From G963663615 sp963663615 (GTDB taxonomy: Bacteria > Bacteroidota > Ignavibacteria > Ignavibacteriales > Melioribacteraceae): 64,000 nt of DNA. The stretch covers positions 1,178,001-1,242,000 of the forward strand of contig OY760517.1 in the NCBI GenBank assembly GCA_963663615.1, written 5' to 3'. The notes under the pieces were generated by a model. That model was not told the DNA's origin and made no database searches. It worked only from the letters and a program-made list of their open reading frames with translations. Every line of letters starts with the position of its first letter. The stretch's first letter is position 1. The translations under genes and the position numbers were made by a program. Of the stretch, positions 55,239 to 62,449 are shown in pieces.

Positions 55239-56204
55239 ATGAGAGATATTGCTGTTGTAGCCTTTGGGGGAAACGCCCTCCAGAGCGGAAACGAAAAAGG
55301 CGGTATCGAGCAGCAGGAAAAGGTTGTTTATGAAACCTGCGAAAAACTTGTTGATCTCATTCGTAAAGACGAAACAGGATTAATTATTACACATGGTAAT
55401 GGTCCCCAGGTGGGGACCATCCTGTTACAGAATGAGGCAGGGTTTGAGCAGTATAAAATTCCTAAAAAACCTATTGATGTTGCTGTTGCCGATTCACAAG
55501 GCTGGATTGGCTATATGATAAACCGCCAATTGCGAAATGTTCTTAATGATTATAATATTGACAGAAAAGTGGTTGCGCTGGTAACTCAGGTTTTTGTTGA
55601 TAAAAACGATCCTGCTTTTGAAAGCCCTTCAAAACCGGTTGGTAGATTTTTTATCAAGGAAGAAGCTGATTTACTTGCGAAAGCAAATGACTGGCAATTT
55701 CAGGAAGACTCGCGTAAGAGGGGATGGAGAAGAGTAGTACCTTCACCTCGTCCAATGGATATCGAAAACAAGGATCTTGTTAAACAACTGGCTGAAGCAG
55801 GTTATATAGTTATAACAGTTGGTGGTGGTGGTATTCCAATTTACCGTCATGATGATGGTCATCTTGAACCAATTGAAGCTGTAATTGACAAAGATCTGGC
55901 ATCTTCACTTTTAGCTTCGGAAATTGGTGCTAAAAATTTCTATATTTTGACGGACGTTCCAAAAGCGTATGTAAACTTTAACAAGCCGGGTCAAAAGGCT
56001 CTTGATACTATTACACCCGAAGAGGCTAAAACGTATCTTGATAATGGTGAGTTTGGTAAAGGCAGTATGGGACCAAAAGTTAAGGCTGCAATGGAGTTTG
56101 CAGTTAACACAGGTAATGAAGCAATTATAACAAGTTCCGATGAAATTAAGTATGACGGATGCGGAACAAGAATTAAACCAATTAAAGAATTAACAAATGT
56201 ATAA
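55239..56204 (+). CDS. arcC: Carbamate kinase
   Basis: ArcC converts carbamoyl phosphate and ADP to ATP, carbamate and so ammonia plus CO2, or runs in reverse. The 321-residue protein has the amino-acid-kinase fold with AFGGNALQ at the N terminus, THGNGPQVG, RRVVPSPRPMDI, VGGGGIPIYR, DKDLASSLLASEIGA and the C-terminal KGSMGPKVKAAMEF. These motifs and the length are typical of carbamate kinase. It is preceded by AGGGAGA and followed 15 bases later by ornithine carbamoyltransferase. Confidence 0.96.
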   Translation: MRDIAVVAFGGNALQSGNEKGGIEQQEKVVYETCEKLVDLIRKDETGLIITHGNGPQVGTILLQNEAGFEQYKIPKKPIDVAVADSQGWIGYMINRQLRNVLNDYNIDRKVVALVTQVFVDKNDPAFESPSKPVGRFFIKEEADLLAKANDWQFQEDSRKRGWRRVVPSPRPMDIENKDLVKQLAEAGYIVITVGGGGIPIYRHDDGHLEPIEAVIDKDLASSLLASEIGAKNFYILTDVPKAYVNFNKPGQKALDTITPEEAKTYLDNGEFGKGSMGPKVKAAMEFAVNTGNEAIITSSDEIKYDGCGTRIKPIKELTNV

Positions 56205-56219
56205 GGCAGAGGAGTAATA

Positions 56220-57152
56220 ATGGCTGTTAACATGAAAGGCAAAAGCCTCATTTCTATTAATGATCTTTCACTTGAAGAAATGTATCAGATTTTTGAAGTT
56301 GCTAAATCTCTTAAATTAAAGCAGCTTACGGGTGAAAAGCATCATGTGCTTGAAGGTAAAACTCTTGGAATGATATTTTCAAAACCTTCAACAAGAACAA
56401 GAGTATCATTCCAGGTTGGTATTTATCAGCTGGGTGGTACAGGTATGTATTTTGGTCCTAACGATTTACAGCTGGGTAAAAGTGAAAACGTTTCGGATAC
56501 TGCCAAGGTTCTTTCCCGTTATCTTGATGGTATTATGATTCGTACATTTTCACACCAGGATGTTATTGATCTTGCAAAATATGGTTCTATTCCAGTAATA
56601 AATGGTCTTACTGATCTGCTCCATCCATGTCAGGTACTAACTGATCTTTTTACTATTATCGAGAAAAAAGGTGAGTTACGCGGACTTAAATTTGCATATC
56701 TTGGTGATGGCAATAATATGGCTCATTCGTTGCTTCACGGTATGTCAAAAGTTGGTATGGATATAGCCATTGCTACACCTTCAAACTATAAACCTGAAAC
56801 AGAAATTGTTAATAATGCATTGGAAAATGCAAAATATATGGGCAGTAAAGTTGAAATTCTTGAAGACCCTGTTGAAGCTGTAAAGGATGCTGATATTATT
56901 TATACAGATGTTTGGGCATCTATGGGACAGGAAGATGAAGCTTCCGAACGTCGTGGACATTTTATGAAATATCAGGTTAATCCTAAACTTGTTGCAAATG
57001 CCAAGGATGATTATCTGTTTATGCATTGTTTACCTGCACATCGTGGTGATGAAGTGGTAAATGAAGTTGCTGATTCATCAAATTCCGTAATCTTTGATGA
57101 AGCAGAAAACAGGCTACACACTCAGAAAGCTGTAATGGCACTTGTAATGTAA
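56220..57152 (+). CDS. argF: Ornithine carbamoyltransferase
   Basis: This enzyme links ornithine and carbamoyl phosphate to citrulline. The 310-residue protein has the carbamoyl-phosphate motif KPSTRTRVSF, HPCQVLTDL, the ornithine-type DVWASMGQ loop and FMHCLPAHRGDEV with the catalytic Cys. It is in one operon with carbamate kinase but without arginine deiminase or an arginine/ornithine antiporter, so it may run either in biosynthesis or in citrulline breakdown with ATP gain. No arginine-repressor box was recognised upstream of the operon. Two terminators follow. Confidence 0.95.
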   Translation: MAVNMKGKSLISINDLSLEEMYQIFEVAKSLKLKQLTGEKHHVLEGKTLGMIFSKPSTRTRVSFQVGIYQLGGTGMYFGPNDLQLGKSENVSDTAKVLSRYLDGIMIRTFSHQDVIDLAKYGSIPVINGLTDLLHPCQVLTDLFTIIEKKGELRGLKFAYLGDGNNMAHSLLHGMSKVGMDIAIATPSNYKPETEIVNNALENAKYMGSKVEILEDPVEAVKDADIIYTDVWASMGQEDEASERRGHFMKYQVNPKLVANAKDDYLFMHCLPAHRGDEVVNEVADSSNSVIFDEAENRLHTQKAVMALVM

Positions 57153-57179
57153 ATTAATATTTAAAATTCTAAAACGTTG

Positions 57180-57204
57180 GGCGGATTTCCAAATCCGCCT
57201 TTAT
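57180..57204 (+). terminator. First terminator after argF
   Basis: GGCGGATTT (57180-57188) and AAATCCGCC (57191-57199) form a 9-bp stem with a 2-base gap, followed by TTTAT. Confidence 0.85.
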
Positions 57205-57251
57205 AAAATTATACATAGGTTTACAATTCAACCTTACTTACACAATGCGGT

Positions 57252-57301
57252 CTCCCTGTTGCCACTTTTGCAAGTTAGCTGGTAACAGGGAGGCTTTTTT
57301 G
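57252..57301 (+). terminator. Second, larger terminator before the 57376 gene
   Basis: CTCCCTGTTGCCA (57252-57264) pairs over 13 positions (one G-T) with TGGTAACAGGGAG (57280-57292), then GC and a run of six T. This very strong hairpin insulates the carbamoyl operon from the next gene, or could serve as an attenuator of the latter. Confidence 0.85.
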
Positions 57302-57375
57302 TTTATATAAACAAAATTGGAAAAATTGCTTAGATTTGTGTAGTTTTACTAAAATCAAATATAAAAGAGGGACTT

Positions 57376-57969
57376 ATGTTTTTTAATGATGTTTACCTGG
57401 TTAAGGAAAGAATTGCCTTCCTGAAATTAACTGATACTTACGATATTTTTGATCCGGCAGATGGAAGCCAGATTGCAATTGCAAAGGAAAAATCTAGTGG
57501 AGTAATGAAATATTTGCGGTTAGTTCTTAATAAGGGATTGCTTCCTTCAAAAGTTTTTGTGTATGAGGGAGATGATTTTAATAACGAATCCAAACTACAG
57601 TTTTCAATACAGAGAGGATTTTCATTCCTAAGATCAAGGGTTAATGTTTGTGATGCATCCGGTAATATACTTGGTTATATGATTAGCAAAATATTTACAC
57701 TGGGTGGAGCATTTACTGTTTTCGATAATAATGATAAACAGGTAGCTTATGTTAAGGGGGACTGGAAAGGCTGGAATTTTGAAATGACTGACAGTAGTGG
57801 CAATACGCTTGGTAAAATTACTAAAAAATGGACTGGATTGGGGCAAGAATTGTTTACATCTGCTGATAACTATATAATTAAAGTTTTTGATAACACCAAA
57901 AAAGGGCACGCTATATTATTGCTTGCTGCCGGTCTTGCAGTCGATACGGTTTATAAGGAAAAGAGTTAG
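57376..57969 (+). CDS. LURP-one-related/phospholipid-scramblase-like protein
   Basis: The 197-residue protein resembles the tubby-like beta-barrel fold of LURP-one and scramblase-type proteins. It starts with a short strand-rich N terminus (FFNDVYLVKERIAFLKLTD), has the repeated pattern RGFSFLRSRVNVCDASGNIL then GGAFTVFDNNDKQVAYVKGD, and ends with a central hydrophobic helix (HAILLLAAGLAVDTVY) buried in the barrel in this fold. The cellular role of bacterial members is unknown. AGAGGG precedes the ATG. It lies 49 bases before a small membrane protein gene with which it may be co-transcribed. Confidence 0.8.
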   Translation: MFFNDVYLVKERIAFLKLTDTYDIFDPADGSQIAIAKEKSSGVMKYLRLVLNKGLLPSKVFVYEGDDFNNESKLQFSIQRGFSFLRSRVNVCDASGNILGYMISKIFTLGGAFTVFDNNDKQVAYVKGDWKGWNFEMTDSSGNTLGKITKKWTGLGQELFTSADNYIIKVFDNTKKGHAILLLAAGLAVDTVYKEKS

Positions 57970-58018
57970 AAGTTTAATTATATTTATTTTTTTATGAAAT
58001 TGGCAGTGTGGGGAAATT

Positions 58019-58339
58019 ATGTCTAAAAGTAATAAAATAGATGTTTTTGACTTTGTAATACTTGCTGTAATTTTATTCTATTTATATAAAACTCAACAAA
58101 ACTCATTATCGGATTATATAGTGACGTTTGCCTTTGTAGATGTATTAACCGGAGTTTATTTTATTCTCAAGGGATTTATAAAAGGTGAAATGTCTTATGT
58201 TGCTGCAGGTGCAATCTGTGCAATGATGGGAGGGTATGGCTATAAAGATATTTCTACGTTTAATTTGGTAATTCAGGTTTTAGGACTTGTATTAGGTGTT
58301 AGTACCTATATTCGTAAATCGCTCAAAAAAATTATTTAA
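58019..58339 (+). CDS. Small membrane protein of unknown function
   Basis: The 106-residue protein has three to four hydrophobic segments (VFDFVILAVILFYLY, TFAFVDVLTGVYFIL, VAAGAICAMMGGYGY, LVIQVLGLVLGVSTY) and a positively charged C terminus. No motif is recognised. It follows the LURP-one-like gene on the same strand and has GGGGAAA upstream of the ATG. Confidence 0.75.
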   Translation: MSKSNKIDVFDFVILAVILFYLYKTQQNSLSDYIVTFAFVDVLTGVYFILKGFIKGEMSYVAAGAICAMMGGYGYKDISTFNLVIQVLGLVLGVSTYIRKSLKKII

Positions 58340-58387
58340 GTATGAAACCGGAAACTGGGGAAGATTTTAAATCAAGTTTATTCAAAC

Positions 58388-58411
58388 CTCCGGGGAACGA
58401 ATACCCCGGAG
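58388..58411. terminator. Hairpin between convergent genes
   Basis: CTCCGGGG (58388-58395) pairs with CCCCGGAG (58404-58411), an 8-bp GC-rich stem with 8-base loop. No T run follows on either strand, but its location 26 bases from the minus-strand stop fits a shared terminator. Confidence 0.6.
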
Positions 58412-58436
58412 ATTAATACCAATCTATATCATAATT

Positions 58437-60272
58437 TTATTTTATTCTTGCCAGTACGGCTTCACCAGGAATATGATCACCTTCCTCAACAAGAAAATCG
58501 TGAATAACACCGGAAGCAGGAGCAACAATTTCGTTTTCCATTTTCATAGCTTCAAGAATTAGTACCGGATCACCTTCGTTTACTTTATCACCAACTTTTT
58601 TAAGTATTTTCCATACTCTTCCTGGCAATAATGCTTTTATTGGTGTAAGACTTGAGTCTTCGGCAACTGCTGCTTTAGCCGGAGCAGCATCTTTCTTTTT
58701 GGCAGCAGCTTCAGCAACTGCTGTTACAAGGTTTTGTCCCGTGCCATCAAAACTGACTTCATGGTATTCACCATTAATCATAAATGTAAAACTGATGTTA
58801 TCCACAGATATATCTGCTTTGCCATTGCCGTTTTTGGTTTCGGTAGTAGCTTCAGCTTGTACTTCATCTGATTTATATCTTATACCAAGTGGTGATTGAC
58901 CTTTAAGGAATGCTATACCTTTTTCCTTACAAGTAGCGGCAATAAAAATATTTTCATTAGTTACTTCCAAACCTTCCTTAATTAGCATACGGCTTGCTGG
59001 TACAATACCTTTGCTTTTATCAGCATCATTAAGCGTAAGAACCTTTTCGGTCGTAACGGGCAAATTAAGCTGTTTTGAAGCAATTTTTACTACTTCAGGA
59101 TCCGGAGCAACAGGAGTTCTGCCAAAGTAACCAAGAACCATTCTACCATAAGTAGGTGCAATGTTTCTCCATTCGCCAAAAATAACGTTATTAAATGCCT
59201 GCTGGAAATAGAACTGTGAAACAGGAGTTACGGAAGTACCGAAACCACCTTTTCTTACAACTTCACCCATAGCTTTAATTACTTCATGGTAGCGGTGCAT
59301 AATTTTATTATCGCGAAGCATCTGGGTGTTTGCTGTTAAAGCTCCACCAGGCATTGGACTCCATGGAATAATTGGTTCAACAGCTACAGCTTCAGGAGGC
59401 AGGAAGTAGTCTTTCATACAATCCTGGAATACATCCTCTGCAACCAAGATTTTATCAATATCAACATCAAGTTCATACTCGCTACCTCTTAACGCATGCC
59501 ACATTGTAAGAATATCGGGCTGACATGTACCACCTGAGCATGGTTTCATTGAGAGGTCTATTAAGTCGGCACCTGCATCAAGAGCAGCCATGTTGGCAGC
59601 AACTGCAGTACCAGCAGTATCGTGGGTATGGAAGTGTATTTCAGTTCCTTCCGGAAGCATTTTTCTTGCACGTTTAATGGTCTCAAATACTTTCGATGGA
59701 ACAGCGGTACCAGAGGCATCTTTAAAACATACCGAATCGAAAGGTATTTCTGCTTCAAGAATTTGTTTTAGTTTATCTTCATAAAACTCGGCAGTGTGTG
59801 CACCTTCACATCCCGGAGGTAGCTCCATTAAAGTAACACAAACCTGATGCTTAAGACCAGCTTCAGTAATTACCTTGCCGCTATATATCAGGTTGTTAAC
59901 ATCATTCAAAGCGTCAAAATTTCGAATGGTGGTAACACCATGTTTTTTGAATAGTTCTGCGTGAAGTTTAATTATTTCCGAAGGCTGTGAATCAAGACCT
60001 ACAACATTTACACCCCTTGCAAGAGTCTGCAAGTTAGCATCCGGACCCGCAGTTTCTCTAAATTTATCCATCATGTCGAATGCATCTTCCTGACAATAAA
60101 AATAAAGAGACTGGAATCTCGCTCCACCACCTGATTCAAAATAATTTATTCCTGCTTCTTTGGCAGCTTCAACTGCTGGCAAGAAGTCTTTTGTTAGTAC
60201 CCTGGCTCCAAAAACAGACTGAAAGCCGTCCCTGAAAGCCGTACACATGAATCTTACTTTTTTCTTTGCCAT
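58437..60272 (-). CDS. Biotin-dependent carboxyltransferase (oxaloacetate decarboxylase alpha / pyruvate carboxylase subunit B type)
   Basis: The 611-residue protein has an N-terminal TIM-barrel carboxyltransferase domain (FRDGFQSVFGARV, FKDASGTAVPS, FHTHDTAGTA with metal His, MKPCSGGTCQPD), a PycB-like helical domain, a Lys-Ala-rich linker near residue 530, and a C-terminal biotinyl domain with EAMKMEN (biotin Lys). It moves CO2 between biotin and pyruvate or oxaloacetate. No biotin carboxylase subunit or sodium-pump beta and gamma subunits adjoin it, so carboxylating and decarboxylating forms cannot be told apart. The family label OadA/PycB is safest. Start ATG is preceded by AGGAT. Confidence 0.92.
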   Translation of the reverse strand: MAKKKVRFMCTAFRDGFQSVFGARVLTKDFLPAVEAAKEAGINYFESGGGARFQSLYFYCQEDAFDMMDKFRETAGPDANLQTLARGVNVVGLDSQPSEIIKLHAELFKKHGVTTIRNFDALNDVNNLIYSGKVITEAGLKHQVCVTLMELPPGCEGAHTAEFYEDKLKQILEAEIPFDSVCFKDASGTAVPSKVFETIKRARKMLPEGTEIHFHTHDTAGTAVAANMAALDAGADLIDLSMKPCSGGTCQPDILTMWHALRGSEYELDVDIDKILVAEDVFQDCMKDYFLPPEAVAVEPIIPWSPMPGGALTANTQMLRDNKIMHRYHEVIKAMGEVVRKGGFGTSVTPVSQFYFQQAFNNVIFGEWRNIAPTYGRMVLGYFGRTPVAPDPEVVKIASKQLNLPVTTEKVLTLNDADKSKGIVPASRMLIKEGLEVTNENIFIAATCKEKGIAFLKGQSPLGIRYKSDEVQAEATTETKNGNGKADISVDNISFTFMINGEYHEVSFDGTGQNLVTAVAEAAAKKKDAAPAKAAVAEDSSLTPIKALLPGRVWKILKKVGDKVNEGDPVLILEAMKMENEIVAPASGVIHDFLVEEGDHIPGEAVLARIK

Positions 60273-60611
60273 ATATAATCCTGTGTAAATTGATTATTAA
60301 ATTTATTCTATTATTATTTGCTTTCGCTAAAAATTTCTCGATATAATTATATTAGAAGTTTACCAACATATCAAGAAAAAAATCACGAATTAGTATTAAT
60401 ATTTTAGTTTTATTTGATTGCTATCTGGATATAGTATAAATAACGGGTCGTTTAAGCAGCAATTTCTTCAAATTGTAATTTCAGGGTGATTGGTAACCAG
60501 AATATTTATAAAATGTTTGAAAATACTTCATAAAGATTAAATATAATCAGAAGTAAAAGACAATTTTTTAAGAAGAAGTATAGTAGATTATTGCAATGTC
60601 AATATTCCCAA
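60273..60611. other. Intergenic region upstream of the carboxyltransferase gene
   Basis: These 339 AT-rich bases lie between two minus-strand genes and must hold the carboxyltransferase promoter. I see no RNA gene, repeat or long coding frame, and no terminator I would trust after trkH. Confidence 0.4.
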
Positions 60612-62048
60612 TTACCAAATTTCAGAAGTTAGAAGTGCAATTATTGTCCAAATCTCCAATCTGCCGATCAACATTATTACAGTAAAAAAATATTTACTAA
60701 AAATTGTAAAATGTTCAAAGTTGTTAAATGGTCCTACATCGCCAATGCCAGGTCCCACATTTCCAAGTGTAGCAGCAATTGAGGTAAATGCAGTAGCGGT
60801 TGAGTAACCTTCCACGGCTTTTATAAGTACACCGCTTATAATAAAAATAATAACATAAGCGTAAATGTAGTTTAATGCCTTTATAATGTTTTCATTGGGT
60901 AAAGTAGTTCCATCCAGCGTAACAATTTGCACACTTTTTGGGTGTAGCATTTTTGTAATGCGTGATTTTATTGCTCCCCAGAATACCAACCAGCGTGACA
61001 TTTTAATTGATCCGCTTGTTGATAGACTCATTCCGCCAAAGAACATAACAAGTATGAGAATAAACTGTGCGGATTCGGGCCAATATTTGAAATCAGCAGT
61101 GGCGAAACCTGTTGTTGTAATGAGTGAAATGATCGTGAAAAATGAATCGCGTAATGCACCAAGTAGTGTGTAATCAGTTTTATTTATTAATATAATTGTG
61201 GAAAGAATGGATGTGATGAAAATAATCCCCAAGAAGGTTTTAAATGATGTACTCTTAAAATATATCCCCGGTTTGCCCCGCAATGCACGGTAATGCAAAA
61301 CAAAGCTGGTTGCACCGGCTATCATAAATATTGAGAGGACTATCTCTATATATTCGCTATTAAATGCGGCAACGCTATCGTTACGGGTAGAAAAACCACC
61401 CCCTGCAATGCTGCTGAATGAGTGGGTTATTGCCTCGTACAAGTTCATGGCTGGTAAAAGCATTACAACCTGAATTACTGTTAATAGCAGGTAAACTTTC
61501 CAGAATTTTTTTGCAATTTCAGAGAATCGAGGGAAAAATTTTCGCTCGTCAGGTGCGATTGGAGCCTCTGACTCGAACAGGAATTTTTTGCCGGGGGTAT
61601 TCGGGAATAGTGCAATTACCATTACAATTATTCCCATTCCGCCAAGCCAGTGAGTTTCCGAACGCCAAAATAATATGCTTTTGGGGAGCGATTCAATATC
61701 GTTTAATATTGTTGATCCGGTTGCGGTAAATCCTGATACAGATTCAAAATAGGCATCTGCAAATGAAGTGAAATAGTGCGATATATAATAGGGGAGTGCA
61801 CCCGTTATACTAACTATTACCCATGTTAAAGTTACCAAAAGGAATGTGTCATGGTAGCGGAGATCAGGGGGATCACCTTTATAAAGCAATGAAGCCAAAC
61901 CTGAAAGCAGACAAAATGCCACAGGTATATAGAAGTAAACATGGGTGTTTTCTTCAAAAATAAACGATACCACAAGCGGAGCAAGCATTGCGAGTCCGTA
62001 AACCCCGAGTATCCTTAATATATAAAAGCCAATTCTGTATAACTTCAT
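60612..62048 (-). CDS. trkH: Potassium uptake transporter TrkH
   Basis: The 478-residue inner-membrane protein has the fourfold TrkH/KtrB pore repeat. The selectivity-filter loops are seen as SGFTATGSTILND, GGGFSTRNDSV, TTTGFATADFKYWP and TLGNVGPGIG, each with the conserved Gly. The loop GGMSLSTSGSIKMSR follows the third. TrkH conducts K+ with a cytoplasmic TrkA ring, but no trkA gene is next to it in the window. The start ATG is at 62048, and the upstream side faces the repeat-bearing gap. Confidence 0.94.
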   Translation of the reverse strand: MKLYRIGFYILRILGVYGLAMLAPLVVSFIFEENTHVYFYIPVAFCLLSGLASLLYKGDPPDLRYHDTFLLVTLTWVIVSITGALPYYISHYFTSFADAYFESVSGFTATGSTILNDIESLPKSILFWRSETHWLGGMGIIVMVIALFPNTPGKKFLFESEAPIAPDERKFFPRFSEIAKKFWKVYLLLTVIQVVMLLPAMNLYEAITHSFSSIAGGGFSTRNDSVAAFNSEYIEIVLSIFMIAGATSFVLHYRALRGKPGIYFKSTSFKTFLGIIFITSILSTIILINKTDYTLLGALRDSFFTIISLITTTGFATADFKYWPESAQFILILVMFFGGMSLSTSGSIKMSRWLVFWGAIKSRITKMLHPKSVQIVTLDGTTLPNENIIKALNYIYAYVIIFIISGVLIKAVEGYSTATAFTSIAATLGNVGPGIGDVGPFNNFEHFTIFSKYFFTVIMLIGRLEIWTIIALLTSEIW

Positions 62049-62171
62049 TGCCGTACTAAAATTTTTCCAAACTATAAACTTACATAAATTATCGTTTTTA
62101 AAGAAGTAATCTTTAGAAAATCCGGGGGTTAGCTCTTCTGTTTAACACTGCTGAAAAATTAGGTTTGGCTT

Positions 62172-62360
62172 GGGGACCTCATCCTATCCACCATTGGTGG
62201 ACCTCTCCTACATGGAGAAGGACTTTTGTATGGTTTGCAGACTTTAACAAAAATTCATTGAATGTTTGGATTTGAAACAAACAGTCGAGTTATTTAATCA
62301 GCCCCTTCGCCTTTCAGGAGAAGGGGTTCCCCACGTCGAATAAATCTGGGGATGAGGTAT
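62172..62360. repeat. Palindromic intergenic element with nested hairpins
   Basis: The element is bounded by ACCTCATCC (62176-62184) and its exact reverse complement GGATGAGGT (62350-62358). Inside are TCCACC-ATT-GGTGGA (62187-62201), TCTCC-TACAT-GGAGA (62204-62218), CCCCTTC/GAAGGGG (62302-62326) and CCCCA/TGGGG (62329-62351). It is more GC-rich than its flanks and has no coding frame. This build is that of REP- or MITE-like intergenic repeats. Only one copy is in the window, so mobility is inferred. Confidence 0.6.
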
Positions 62361-62449
62361 TACAACTTCCCAAATAATTTACCAAAATGGTTGCCATTTA
62401 AGATATTTGAAGTTAAATTTAAATTAGAGTAAATAAACGAAGGTAGTGT

